Counted from the first letter of the stretch, positions 35,236-47,300 are shown. The stretch: 64,000 nucleotides of DNA from Ambrosia x helenae (GCA_030844895.1 CM061224.1:3373591-3437590); one strand, 5' to 3'. Program-made: numbers and translations. The notes: generated by a model from the sequence alone, not told the origin.

Positions 35236-36690
35236 TTGAGGCTTTGACCCGAACAACCCATACAACTTCTTCCCAAACCCGAATACACCACCGGTTCACC
35301 CGACACTAAACCGTCCACCCCAATATCAAACACCGTGTCCCGAATACGCCGCTTTCACGAGTTACATTAATGGGCAAATGTATCCCAACTTTCCATTTAA
35401 CGATTCCCCCATTCCTTCACAACCACAAACCCCTTTAACGCTACCCGAAAGCGTACCCGAAACTCAACCACAAAATATTGTGGGATCATCATCGGGTAAA
35501 AAACCAAATGTTAGAAGAACTCACAAGAAGAAGACGATGGAGGAGAAAACGTTGGCCGCTGCCAACCGCCAACTGATTAAGTGGACAACTGCCAAAGAGG
35601 TTGCCTTAACGCAAGCTTGGATAAGCGAGTCGGAATCCTCGACTCAAGGTATTTCTAATAGTTTTTTAAACATAATATATTTTTTTAAATATATATTTTT
35701 ACGTATGACTAACGGATTTTTTTGTAGGAAATAATCGTCACAAAATCGACTATTGGATCGAGATAAACGGTTCATTCCATAAGTTGATGGATCGAGAGTT
35801 CTATCGAGCAAACGATAGTCACTCGTCCAAGTGAACCGAGATAAACAAGGCGATGAATGCGTTCAAGGGTCATTATTATCACGCTAGAAATAATCCAAGA
35901 AGCGGTGAAACGGACGGAGACTACCTCACCAACGCGCTAAAAGCTTATCGCGACGAGAGGGGTATGGACTTCAAGTTTTTGCATTGTTGGGACGTCGCGA
36001 AAAACCTTTTAAAATGGGTGAACGTACCCTCTGCATCCGATTCGTCAAAAAGGACGAAAACAACTTCATCTCATAACCGTTCGGTTGGACGTGAAAACTT
36101 TGAGGAAATTAACTTGGATGATGACGAGTTCGACGAGGAATCGAGATAAACAGTTCGTTCCATAAGTTGATGGATCGAGTGTTCTATCGAGCAAACGATA
36201 GTCTCTCGTCCAAGTGGACCGAGATAAACAAGGCGATGAATGCGTTCAAGGGCAATTATTATCACGCTAGAAATAATCCAAGAAGCGGTGAAACGGACGG
36301 CGACTACCTCACCAACGCGCTAAAAGCTTATCGCGACGAGAGGGGTATGGACTTCAAGTTTTTGCATTGTTGGGACGTCGCGAAAAACCTTTCAAAATGG
36401 GTGAACGTACCCCCTGCATCCGATTCGTCAAAAAGGACGAAAACAACTTCATCTCATAACCGTTCGGTTGGACGTGAAAACTTGGAGGAAATTAACTTGG
36501 ATGATGACGAGTTCGACGAGGAATTGAGTCGCCCACCCGATCGAGATAAGTCAAAAAAAAAGAGGGCGCAAAAATCATCTGCTTCGGGTTCTGTATCGGG
36601 GAAAGGTACTTACAACGGTGACTTGGCCGATTTAAATGCCCCCCTCCACAAGTGTCACATGACACTTCCGCTATGTTCCAGAGTTTACTA
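35222..36690 (+). pseudogene. PIF/Harbinger ORF1 (Myb/SANT-like), broken
   Basis: The start reads MNPYN then stop, then FDPNNPYNFFPNPNTPP. A GT-AG intron at 35649-35727 splits ESSTQ and GNNRHKIDYWI. WTTAKEVALTQAWISES is a SANT-like segment and FKFLHCWDVAKNLLKW is typical of this protein family. A 383-bp segment is duplicated in tandem (35760-36142 and 36143-36525); 383 is not a multiple of three. In the first copy the Trp of SSKWTEINKAMNAF is TGA, while the second copy keeps TGG. The C-terminus is lost at the MITE. Confidence 0.8.
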
Positions 36691-37119
36691 ACGGAAAGAA
36701 AAGAAGAGAAAGGGGATTTAAGAGAGAAAAGAAAGGGTGGAAAAGAAAATACATGACTTTATTTCGTGTTCCCGAGTTTGAAGGAAAGGAAAAGAAATTA
36801 AATACTTTATGTGTTCCCGAGTTGAGAGGAAGAGAAAAGAAATGTTTAATTTTACAGTTATACCCCCATTGTGTATTATAATAACTTAAGTATGAGGGTA
36901 AAACAGTAAATGATAAACATTTTATTTGTTTTCCCTTCCCTTCCTTCTACTTCCTTCCATTTTGGGAGGAAAGTTTTGTTAAAAGATTTTCCTTTTGCTT
37001 CCCTCCCATTCCTTCTAATTCCTTCCTTTAATGAAACTCTGGAACACACCTATTTTTTACTTTCTCTCCGCTTCCTTTCAGTTCTTTCCACTTCTTTCCT
37101 TTAATGAAACTCGGGAACA
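36674..37119. mobile_element. MITE with TGTTCC(A/C)GAGTTT ends
   Basis: Left end TGTTCCAGAGTTT, right end in reverse TGTTCCCGAGTTTC. The same word recurs internally near 36770, 36812 and 37034, and the arms are purine-rich on one side and pyrimidine-rich on the other. Non-coding. Confidence 0.6.
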
Positions 37120-37610
37120 CAGTGTTCATCCCCCTCCACTCCTTATCATCTTATGCCTTCTATCGTTTTGATTATTTTCATTGGAGCTTTGAATAAGGAT
37201 AGAAACTAGGTTGGAATGCTCTCCAAACCCGTCTTTATCAAAGTGAGTTTACATGAAATTTTGCTTTCCAAGAGAAAAGTCGTACGTTTAATGTATCTAA
37301 ATGATATATTGATATGTATTGATACGTTGACCAGACAAATGGAGTATGAAACAAATAAGGATTCCACTTGTAATTTTTTTTTCCCATCAAAATAATACTA
37401 GACAGCTTTATTAGTTATGACTATAATTATTTAGCTTTTTAAATTACTTTAATGATTTCTCATTTGTTAATATAATGATTGTGGATAAAGTGTAAATCAA
37501 TTATTCACTTTATCATGCATGACAATTATGAATTCATACGTGTTTTGTGAAGCATCCGTATTCATCAAAATAATTTTCAACAATACTTAACTTTTTTGTT
37601 AATAAATAAA
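37120..37610. other. Spacer inside the Harbinger region
   Basis: AT-rich, nothing recognised. Confidence 0.35.
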
Positions 37611-38904
37611 GAGTAAATTGCCAAAATGGCCCCTCAGGTTTGGCCCAAAATGCTTGTTTGGTCACTTTTTTGAATTTTCTGCCAAAAGCACCCCTCACAG
37701 ATCGAAAATTGCCAAAATGGTCCATATTTAACAGAGTTTTTAACTGAGTATTGAAAGTCAGTTAAGTCTCAGGGGCAATTTCGTCCTTTCATCTGTAAAA
37801 CCATCTGAACTTCATCTTCTCCAACAACCCTTCAAAGCATACTAACCCTAATTCCCAAAGCCCCCTATAAATCCCTAATTCCACATAAATTCAGATGCAT
37901 ATCCTTTTAACTTCCTGTCTTTTAGTAGCTTTGTACTCTTCCCGTCGTCTGTCTTCTCACCGGCAAATTCATTGTCCCCGAGGTATACTGTTTAGCTTAA
38001 TGGAGCAAACTATATATAGAAAAATCACTTTATTTGAATTAATGATTATAATACATTGTCCCCGAGGCAAATTCCCGTCGTCTGTCTTCTCACCGGCAAA
38101 TTCATCACCATCGCCGTAACAGTTTTTTTAATGGAATGGAAGGGGATGGTGGTCAGCGATGATATGCTATTGGGGATTTGAGGTTAGGGTTTTGACGGAA
38201 AGAGAAGAGGGACAGTCGGAGGTTAAAGAGACAAAATCGAGGGCTGAGAGAGAGACCGGTGGGTCTCCGGCAGTTCACGGCGGAGACCCCTCATCCCGGC
38301 GGCGTTAACATCAACAACAACACACACATACCTCATCCCATCCCGGTGGGTGAAACGCCTTTGTTGACTTGTCTGTTAGCTGCTTGAATTTCTTAGTTTG
38401 AATACACGATCAGGTTGAACGAGATCTTGGCTAAGAACCTATCGTACGGCTGCAACCATCCATGACGATTGGAAGATTTGATGTCGGTGTTGCTACCACT
38501 TACATAATTATTACATCTGTTATGATTGGAATATGATTTAGCAGGTTGAGAAGATTGTGATGGTAGTAGGTCTAAGATATGAGTTGGGTTCTCATGATGA
38601 TTTTCAGCAAGAATAGGTGGTCAAGAATGGTGATAGAAGTGATGGGGATGAATGGTAATATGGGTGACATGTAAGATGGAGTTTGGGGATTTGAAAGGGA
38701 TGAAGTTCAGATGGGTTTACAGATGAAAGGACGAAATTGCCCCTGAGACTTAACTAACTTTCAAATCTCAGTTAAAAACTCAGTTAAATATGGACCATTT
38801 TGGCAATTTTCGATCTGTGAGGGGTGCTTTTGACAGAAAATTCAAAAAAGTGACCAAACAATTAATTTAGGCCAAACCTGAGGGGCCATTTTGGCAATTT
38901 ACTC
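37611..38904. mobile_element. Non-autonomous MULE with perfect 9-bp target duplication
   Basis: Ends GAGTAAATTGCCAAAATGG and its inverse at 38886-38904, with inverted homology over about 170 bp. ATAAATAAA flanks both sides (37602-37610, 38905-38913). The interior has no transposase. An internal near-repeat of CATTGTCCCCGAGG and CGTCTGTCTTCTCACCGGC lies near 37945 and 38055. Confidence 0.9.
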
Positions 38905-39313
38905 ATAAATAAATAATACTTTGATGCATAAAAAGAGTTAGGTAAAAAAGTCATTGGAATTTGCATTAAAAGATATTTCATTTCACGTCAGGCTAAAGGG
39001 TGTGTAACGGGCATCACTCCGTTTTGCACTTTTTGCCCCGTTCAAGACATGAACACCGCTCCCTTGCCCCGTCCCCCTGTTTCCCTTTAAACATATCGGA
39101 CGGACCAATCAATGATTTTCTTTTTTTTTTTGAATTTGAACGTTGGTAACCGGTAAAAATAAAGGTAACGACTATTTTTTTTATCAACCAAACCCATCCA
39201 AATCAACCAACACAAATAAACCAAAACCAACCAAATCATCTCATCTTTATACCAAAATACTCACTACTTTCTTTATAAACATACTAATATTTTCATAAAA
39301 AAATACCAAACAA
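38905..39313. other. Non-coding leader before the Harbinger transposase
   Basis: Contains the GC-rich GGGTGTGTAACGGGCATC block near 39000 that may be a separate Harbinger terminus, then AT-rich leader. Confidence 0.4.
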
Positions 39314-40534
39314 TGTCATATCTACCATTGGTTGATTCCTTAAGTTTGTCGAGCGAAGAAAACCGGATTTTTGTGAACGCGGTTTGGGAAGCGGCACAAT
39401 TAATTGTGGCGGAGGAAGACGAAGAAGTGAGCTCGCACACACGAGCGATTAGTAGCAGATTACTTTGCCGATCAACCGGTGTATACAGATGAGATGTTTA
39501 GGCGCCGAGTCCGAATGAGTTGTCGATTGTTCGTACGTATTGCCGATGATTTGGCCAGTTGTGTCCCGTATTTTACATTACGGTACGATGCTAGAGGCAA
39601 ACGGGGGTTCACAACTTATCAAAAATGCACGGCAGCATTGCGCCAACTAGCTTACGGGACATCAGCCAACTCGTGGGATGAGTATTTACGGATGTCCGAA
39701 AGAACGTCACGTGAATGCTTGTATAAGTTTTGCAAGCGTGTTGTCAACATCTACAGCAAAAAAATATTTGCGAAAACCAAGCTCCAATGATATCCAGAAA
39801 TTGTATTAGTTCCATCACGAAAAACATGGTTTCCCAGGGATGCTCGGAAGCATCGATTGCATGCATTGGCCGTGGTCGAATTGCCCTAATGCATGGCGTG
39901 TCATGTTTTATCGAGGCGATCACGACCATCCAACAATAATCTTAGAGGCTGTCGCGTCACAAGACTTATGGATTTGGCATGCATTTTTTTGGTGTTCCCG
40001 GATCGAATAACGACCTTAATGTCCTTAATCAATCATTGGTTTTTGAGGATGTTAGAAAAGGAACCGGTCCGGATTCAAAATTTACAATTCTGGGGGTTGA
40101 GTACAAGCACGAGTATTATCTTGTGGATTTAATATACCCAACCTACTCTACACTAGTTAAAATTGTTAAGCACCCTCCCGACGAAAAAAAGAAAGAAATT
40201 TGCTAAGTATCAAGAAGCGGCGCGAAAGGATATTGAACGGACATTTGGGGTTCTACAAGCAAAATGACACATCATCGCAAACCTGGCACGTGCTTTCACA
40301 CCAAAAAAACTACGTTACTGTATGTATGCTTGTATCTTGCTGCATAACATGATCATCGAAGACGAAGGCTGAGCTATTTGTGAGTACGATGAAAACGCGT
40401 TGGAGGAGGATACTATTCCAGATGGCCCAGAGCAACAAGAGTTAAACGAATTCTCGTTACGTAACGAACACATCCATCATCATCTTCAAGCCGACTTGAT
40501 CGAATATATTTGGAACAACGGACACGACGACTAG
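39314..40534 (+). pseudogene. PIF/Harbinger DDE transposase, broken
   Basis: Begins MSYLPLVDSLSLSSEEN, then shifts frame near 39455 into VYTDEMFRRRVRMSCRLF. It continues with YGTSANSWDEYLRMSER, then GSIDCMHWPW (first Asp), GVPGSNNDLNVLNQS (second Asp), PTYSTLVK, KDIERTFGVLQAK (Glu) and LRYCMYACILLHNMIIEDEG. Lesions: the frameshift near 39455, one extra A in the A7 run near 39760, a frameshift near 40195, a TGG to TGA type stop at about 40266, and a CGA to TGA type stop at about 40371. It ends HHHLQADLIEYIWNNGHDD. The intact family protein is a HARBI1/ALP1-like nuclease. Confidence 0.88.
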
Positions 40535-40689
40535 TATTACTTTCGAAAGTTTATGTAATTTTAGGATGGTTTGTAATTTTTTTAATTAAATCTAGTATTT
40601 ATTTAAACATTATTTTGTTAATTTGTTACTTTTATAAAACTAAATGAAATTAATATCAGAAATACAATAATAATAAAAAATGCTTGAAG

Positions 40690-40893
40690 CCAATGACCCC
40701 CAGCTCAGTTGAGGAGAGGTGGGAGGGTTTACTTTATAGGGAGGTTCCCGCTCGGGAAAGGTGCACGATTCGAATCCTAGGGCCTGCAAAATACACTCGT
40801 TGATGTTGAAAGGGCTTATGCCCTCAGGGACGATGCGAAAATGAGGATTCGAAACGGGGTACCGAGGTGATGTCTTTAGTCGATCCAAAAAAA
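40690..40893 (+). mobile_element. tRNA-derived SINE
   Basis: A box-A-like AGCTCAGTTGAGG is followed about 50 bp later by the box-B-like GATTCGAATCCTAG, then a tRNA-unrelated body and an A9 tail. GCTTGA occurs just before and just after (about 40682 and 40893), a probable target duplication. Confidence 0.7.
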
Positions 40894-41028
40894 AAGCTTG
40901 AGACATGGGAGTGTTGGTGTCTCCACACCCCACTCATGTCTCAAAATGCTTGAGACATCAAAATGGTGAGGTGACATCCTACGTGGCACTGAGACTAAAC
41001 CTTTTTGGTGTCTCCACACTCAATAGTC

Positions 41029-41339
41029 TGAGAGGAAACATAGTGGGGTGGGGAATTTAATGCTCCTCCATCACTTTTGGTTTATTTCATTGGTCATACC
41101 ATGTGTAATGAGCATTATGTGGGAATGAATGAGTTTGATAATGCCCTTAACACCATTCCTTGTGGGCATTATAGGGGCATAAAGAAGAAGGGACATTTAT
41201 AATATAATACCCAAAGAGGAGAAAAATAAGGAAAATAATAATTAAAAGGACATTAAAAAGGGTTAATCGATCATTCCTCCTTAATATAGCTACGTTTTTT
41301 TACCTTATGCACAAAGTGATTTAATGAACCGCGTCAAAA
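41029..41339. other. Intergenic sequence
   Basis: Contains TAGTGGGGTGGGG and paired GGGCATTATA words, possibly an unclassified small element. No gene. Confidence 0.35.
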
Positions 41340-41531
41340 TTTCTCTCCGCGTTAAGTTTATGTATAGTTTTTACCGAGTTCTATGGTATCCGGGTGAAGA
41401 TCGAATACGGGTGGCGCCGGTTCGAATCTGACGGGCGGCGAGGTTTTACCGAGTTCTATAACACTGTCGTGCCTTCGGGCGGGTGGGGCTCGGGTTGCCA
41501 CACAGTTGTTTGCCGATAAAAAAAAAAATCT
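41340..41531 (+). mobile_element. SINE-like repeat, family sharing a 3' module with 60510-60640
   Basis: Box-B-like GGTTCGAATCTGAC, then GTCGTGCCTTCGGGCGGGTG and an A-rich end. ACCGAGTTCTAT occurs twice, at about 41374 and 41448. The same module recurs near 60596. Confidence 0.6.
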
Positions 41532-41684
41532 TATGTATAGTTGGTCAAAATCTAAACAAAGCACAAGTTGATGTAATCTTGTTATTTTAGTTTAACATTA
41601 ATTTTTCTAGTAATGATTACAACAAATATTAAATGCAAACATTATTAAAAAACATTTTAGGATATCATACTGGAGTACTTATTT

Positions 41685-41890
41685 CCAATGATCTGTAGCC
41701 CAGCTGGTTTGAAATGGGAAGGTTTACCTCTTTAGAGTGTTTCCGTCTGAGGTTGGTCACATGTTCGATTCTCGCCATCGAAAAATTATACCCATTAAAG
41801 TCGAAAGGGTCCGGCGTGTGGGATGACTCGAGCTTGTGACCCAGAGGTTGTTAGGACTGGGATTTCACCATTGAACTACGCCTTTAAAAA
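41685..41890 (+). mobile_element. tRNA-derived SINE
   Basis: Box-A-like TGTAGCCCAGCTGG and box-B-like TGTTCGATTCTCGCC about 60 bp apart, a body with GTCGAAAGGGTCCGG, and an A-rich tail. It resembles the SINE at 40690 in layout but not closely in sequence. Confidence 0.65.
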
Positions 41891-42907
41891 AATATTGGAG
41901 TACTTATTCGTGAATTTGACAAATTTGATTTATCTTACATATGTTTTTTAACTTTATATCCCAACACTTACAAAATAATTTGTTCATATTTAAAATTAAA
42001 AGTAGTAGAGGAAAGTATTACATACATCATATATGCATACATACATACATGGTGATGATGACATGATGGTTTGGAGAGCACGTGATTTCCATTAGATGAT
42101 GTTGAGGTATGAGCTGGATGGTGACATTGGGCACTGAAGCAGGTAGGAATTACCATTTAATTGTCATTTTCATTCGATCCTTTCATGCCATCTCTCACCA
42201 CCAACATATGCTTTAACTTCTAGTCACTATATTGTTCTGTAATTTTGTGTCTTCTTTTTTTCTTTTATGTTATTTCTTATGATTTACAAATTAATTTCTA
42301 AACCAGTAATTTTTATTTAAGTGATGTGTCAAGAATTCGCTATATCCATAAAACTACAAATACTGTTTACAATAGTATAAAACATAATCAAATTAGGCCT
42401 GTGAGCTCAGTAATAATCGGTGAGACCACAGAAACACCGCCCCCACCCTCACGGCGTGGCGACTGTGAGGGTTGTCACGCTTACCACAATTCAAATGTGT
42501 GGAGGCTGGTTTGAGGGTGAGGACCACACCGTATGGCCTAAAAATTATTGAAGAAGGTTATGGATCAATGCTTGCCTTTGTCATTGATTGAATCTTCTAG
42601 AATATATAAATGAAAGCAATGTGAGACACATGACGTATTCTCAGACCATCTTGCTAAGTTTTTCCCCCTTATTTTACCGGGTCAATTAAATGAGTAATGG
42701 ATACTCTATCTAATATTAATTTTTTTTTCTCTCATGTGCATAGCACATGCACTTTCTTCCATTTTTTTTAACGTTAATAACTTTTACATGACATTTTTTT
42801 TTGAAAAAAAAAAATTACACCAAATTAACGAGTGTTTTATTATCTTTCCAACGAGTATCATATTGCTATACAAAAAACGAAAAAAAAACGAGCATTTTAT
42901 TATCTTT
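41891..42907. other. Intergenic sequence
   Basis: AT-rich. A GC-richer patch at 42400-42540 with CCCTCACGGCG and GAGGGTGAGGACC may be a MITE but could not be bounded. Confidence 0.35.
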
Positions 42908-43190
42908 CCAAATCAAGAAGTAAAGCATCTGTTGAAAGCAAAATTTGTTTACTAAGGTCTATTCCAGAGCAATGGGCCTATTAAGGAGATTTGTCTGAAA
43001 CAACTGTTGCTTCAAACAGATGATGCTTCAACAGTTTGCTTGCAACAACTGTTTGAAGCAAACTGTTGAAGCAACATCTGTTTGAAGCAACATCTGTTTG
43101 AGACAGAGCTTTTTAACAGACCCACTACTCTAGAACAGACCTTAGTAAACAGACTTTGCTTGCAACAGATGCTTAACTTCTTAATTTGGT
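42908..43190. mobile_element. Foldback element
   Basis: Almost the whole segment is one imperfect palindrome. The arms are CCAAATCAAGAAGTAAAGCA and its inverse at about 43172-43190, then TTTGTTTACTAAGGTCTATT and its inverse. The centre has repeated CAACTGTTTGAAGC words. Non-coding. Confidence 0.75.
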
Positions 43191-43225
43191 CTTTTAGTAA
43201 ACAGACCTTAAAAAATGATATAGTC

Positions 43226-43258
43226 TTCCCGTGCATCGCACGGGATTTCACCGAGTAA
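43226..43258 (+). other. Helitron-like 3' end
   Basis: Perfect hairpin CCCGTGCATCGCACGGG (43228-43244) followed by CCGAGT, close to the Helitron CTAGT end. Confidence 0.45.
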
Positions 43259-44444
43259 TAATCTACAAGTTACAATCCCCTATATTAGGGAATAGATAAT
43301 CAAAATCATAAATACATAATAATCCACTTAAAATACAATTTGGAATATTTTAGAGTCATATTCCATTAATTACAAACACAAAATTGCCATTTAGAAAGTT
43401 ACGTTTTGGTACGGTACCACGTTAAAACCGATAGTAAAAGTTATCGAAACCAATTTGCATCGAAAAACAAAAACCACAAATTAATATTGGTACCGATATC
43501 AAATTGTTCGACAATATTGTTTCAGTAATTGATGTTATTTATCATTTAATTAGGTACCTATTGTAAATGTTGTAGTTCTTGTGCGTTGGCCCTTGTTTTG
43601 AGGAACTATCGCGTTTTCTAATGCAGTTTACCTTTCAAATTTTTTTTTTATCATTTAATGTGATTCAAATTTGACAGGTTTTGGCAGATACTATTAATAT
43701 TTGAAACAGGCAGCAAGAAAGTCAAATTAAGCATGTAAATAAATGTGTGGTTAATGAAATTCACCACACTCATTTTATAATGGGGAAAGCAAATAAAGAA
43801 CAGGAAAATTAGTGAAGAATGTATGAAGTGAAAATCGAACACCAGATAAAAAAAATTAGTTCAAGAGTCGAAGAAACAGTATATACTGTCTTAACTCTTA
43901 AGTATCATCAGGGCTCAGGGCTCAGGCTATCCAGCCATGATGGGCCGGTGTCTTAAGTTAAACTGGGGCCGGTCTTTAGTACTTTTAGTTTTTATTGTAC
44001 ATGAAAGGCTAAAATAATGACTAATTTGGGCTTAGACAAAGTTGGAAAAAACAAGGTACATTTTTTTGTTATAACTTTTTATAATAATTTAATCCTTGAA
44101 TTTTTGATCCTCGCACCATTTATACGTCAAAACCTACACTTTTATTAGGAAACTCATAATTCAAATTTAAATACTTCAGCTAAGCATTGTTGTAGCTAAA
44201 TGAATTTCGTTTCGATAATAAAAATAATGGTATAAAACTCTCTATCAGTTGTTTAAGCCATACTTTAACTAAAAGTGTATCATAGGATGTTGCAACCAAC
44301 TAGATAATGGTGATGAAGCTATATAATCTTCTCATGGAAATTATGTAAATTCACTTTTCATATGATATTCCAGATGGGTTTGATTATAGTAAATTAATAC
44401 TTTAAATAGGACCTAATGGTCTGCATTCTTTCTATGTTAGTTGC
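43259..44444. other. Intergenic sequence
   Basis: AT-rich. Repeated GGGCTCAGGGCTCAGG and GGGCCGGT words near 43911-43980. No gene recognised. Confidence 0.35.
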
Positions 44445-44447
44445 TAA

Positions 44448-44760
44448 GACTGAACGGAGTGGGGGGCGGGAAAGGGGCGGGAAGGGGGGGAACACCACCG
44501 CCGCTATGGCGGGGGGGGGGGGGGAGGGGGTGGGTGGGGGAAGTTCACTGGCGTGGGGCAAGGGGCTTTGACACGTGGCATGCGTGGATTGACCAGTTTT
44601 TTTTTTTTTTTTTTTTTAACTTTAACACAATATAATATTATTTCCTTCCCCCCTCTCTTCCCCCTTCCACTCCCCACAATTTTTCCCCCCCCACATGGGT
44701 CCCACAAATGCCACATGGCGCTTCATCCCTCTCTTTTCCCCCCTCCCACTCCGGATAGTC
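44448..44760. mobile_element. Tourist-like MITE
   Basis: Ends GACTGAACGGAGTGGGGG and, in reverse, GACTATCCGGAGTGGGAGG. TAA flanks both sides (44445-44447, 44761-44763). The arms are G-rich and C-rich respectively. They produce spurious proline- and glycine-rich frames. Confidence 0.82.
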
Positions 44761-44819
44761 TAAGCTAAAAAGCTATATATTATACTTTTTGAATAAAAAA
44801 ATTTAAATAGGGTTTTCGA

Positions 44820-45240
44820 TAAAATTGAGGGAAAACTTCACAGAATAGTATCTAAGTTTCAAAAGTGTTCCAATTAGGTTATTCGTACCTTTTTCCCAAT
44901 TAGGTTACTTAAAATTCAAATCGAGCCTTGTCAAATTTTTTGTGTCAAGAATGAAATAAAGGAGAAGATGTTAGGGTTAGGATTTTTAATATATGTAATT
45001 ATATTAGAAAGAAAATAACATGATAATTATATTAAAAAATTAAAAAATATGTTAAAATCAACGTCATCACTTAACGTCAACATTGACAAATAGGAAAAAA
45101 TGAAACAAAAAGACACATCAATATAAAACGTTGATGTTGAGTGACTTAATTGAGACAATAAAATAAGTTGAGTGAACAAATTAGAACACTTTTGAAAGTT
45201 AGTTACTATTCTACAAAGTTAATCGTAAAATTTACACCGA
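44820..45240. mobile_element. TIR element, MULE-like
   Basis: ACAGAATAGTATCTAAGTTT at about 44840 is inverted as AACTTTCAAAAGTG and AACTAACTTTC at about 45190-45230. The arms read AGAATAGTA..CTAA.TTTCAAAAGTGTTC over about 60 bp. Precise ends and target duplication were not resolved. Confidence 0.5.
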
Positions 45241-45518
45241 ATTGTAGATAAAGTAAGCAAATCACAGCAATACACTAGGAACTCCATAAGAGAGATCATA
45301 TTTTAAAGGTTATAAGAGAAGAACAAAAAAAAGTATGAATGGATCACATGTCATGAATGGTAAAAAAACAAAGACAAAAGTTAGGGTGTAAACCGTAAAG
45401 GATAGTCTAGAGGGGTGAGATAAGTAAAAAAAAGAATCTTATACTTAAAACTGTCATATGTGTCACAACCAATTGCTTATTTATTCGGTATAGAAGTGGT
45501 TTTTCTTATTATAATAAT

Positions 45519-45560
45519 TACTAGGTTATATCTCGGGATCTTCCCGAGATACAAATCTAA
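45519..45560 (-). other. Helitron 3' end with perfect hairpin
   Basis: Minus strand: TATCTCGGG pairs with CCCGAGATA around GA-ATC-type loop bases (45529-45551), followed by TAACCTAGTAAT. Hairpin plus CTAGT is the Helitron 3' terminus; the body would extend to the right. Confidence 0.6.
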
Positions 45561-46247
45561 TATGAAGTGACAAAATGTGTGTTATGGTGTAGCATAAAAA
45601 TTAATTTAGTATAGTCTATATATGAGAAAACAACAATTTTAATCATGTGAATAAGAATGAAACTGTATATTAAAGAGGGAATGTACGTTTGTATGACGAG
45701 TAGAGGCAGAAGCAACCATTGCAGGCATGATTAAGGCAATGGTCTTGAGGGTGTAACGTTTTTTTAAAAAAAAGAACCGCTTTAACATATTTTGGTCTGA
45801 TGAAAACATAACTCTCATTTATAGTTTCATTTAGTGTAAAGAATTCATTAAAAACTTGTGTATCACACTGGTTGTAACATTTTTTTTGTTTTTTCATTTA
45901 TTATTAGGTTAGAAAATTTAATATTACATGAAGTTGGATCAATAAAGTATTAAATGTTTTTTTAATAAACGAAAATATAAAAGAATTAGTTAAGAAAATA
46001 AGTATTAAATAAATAAGAGATAAAAGTGAACTTATGATTTAATAATATTATTTTATATAAAGAGAGAATTGAAATACTTATAAGATTTTTATGTATTATA
46101 TAGTAAAGTAATAATTAAGATAAAGATAATAAATTAATAAATATTTGGTTAATTGGGTTATTTATAACTTAAATTTTTTTGCGGGAGTTTAAGAGTGGGT
46201 ATGACCTTACTAAGTGCCATGTGTCCCCATCCCAATCACTTTATTAT
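45561..46247. other. AT-rich sequence, possible Helitron body
   Basis: No coding capacity recognised. Confidence 0.35.
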
Positions 46248-47300
46248 ATACTAGGTTAGAGTCCCATGTTAACACATTATATATGCCCAAGTCAAATGAA
46301 AAAAATTCTATAAAGATTGTTGTATACAAGTTTTATTTATTGAAAGTTACTTGCATGCAAAATATCATAAAAACATTAATGTTACCCAATAATTGATATA
46401 TGAATCAACAAATGTTTAATTTGACATGATTTAAAAAACAAATAATGAAATTAGTAATAACATATTTATTGTAACGGAATGCAATTTAACATTAACATTA
46501 TCTTAATGCCATTCAAAACAAATAATTTATTTCCATAAAAAAATAGAGATAATTATGAAAAGTCAATGAAGTCTTTCAATCATCCGATTTTGAATTCAAT
46601 GTAATTCGGATTTACCTAAATTCGAAAACTAACTCCATTCCAATCAATAGTCAAAACACTAAAACATTCACCCTTCATAATGAATATCCAAAATATAAAT
46701 GATCCTCAAGAACATAAAGAACACTAAGGGAAATATTGATGAACATACCCAACCAATAACACCAACCAAACCTTCGGCCAAATCCCATCCACTCAATAAA
46801 CAATATAGAATCCGATTACCAAACATGAACAAATTATTATATAAACATGAACAAATTATTATATTGGTTAACCATAACTTAATCCAAAACGTGAAAAGCA
46901 TGGAGTTTGATCTAATGCCTTAGGGCTATGGATCTTCAAACCAATAAAATATAGTATTCGAACATTCTTACAATCAAAATTTTACAACACGGCACATGAT
47001 AAAATCAAATTATTATATCCAAATAGTGTGTGCATCTTCTATTTATGAAGCAAAGGCGGTAGAGGAGTAACATAAATCAAAATGTAAACTGAATAGGATA
47101 TCTGTATATAGTTAGATATAAAGTGTAAAAGAAATGTTTTAATAAAATATTGAAAATGGAAACTTGGTTATTGCAATTAAATGTATATATTTTAGAAAAT
47201 AATTTACCGCATTTACATTTAATCAAAATTCAAAATTTATTTTGAAATTTGGAAATTCAAACATGGGTCAAGTTGGAGCTCTATGGGTATGGGTATAGAA
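46248..47300 (-). mobile_element. Helitron-like element, same family as 31377
   Basis: The left edge on the minus strand ends GGGACTCTAACCTAGTATA with a degraded hairpin. It shares GTCAAATGAAAAAA, TTCTATAAAGATTGT and TTTATTTATTGAAAG with 31410-31500. The 5' end was not located, so the right limit is approximate. Confidence 0.5.

Larger units (their letters stand above)
34371..41028 (+). mobile_element. Decayed PIF/Harbinger element with nested insertions
   Basis: The left end GACAACCTGGAGTGGGG follows TTA, and the candidate right end TCAATAGTC precedes TGA (imperfect 3-bp duplication). Inside are an ORF1 remnant with a Myb/SANT-like part, then a DDE transposase remnant, the usual PIF/Harbinger pair. 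Nested inside are a MITE (36674-37119), a MULE (37611-38904) and a SINE (40690-40893). The GC-rich start at about 38995 (TAAAGGGTGTGTAACGGG) leaves open that the transposase belongs to a second Harbinger element. Confidence 0.6.
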
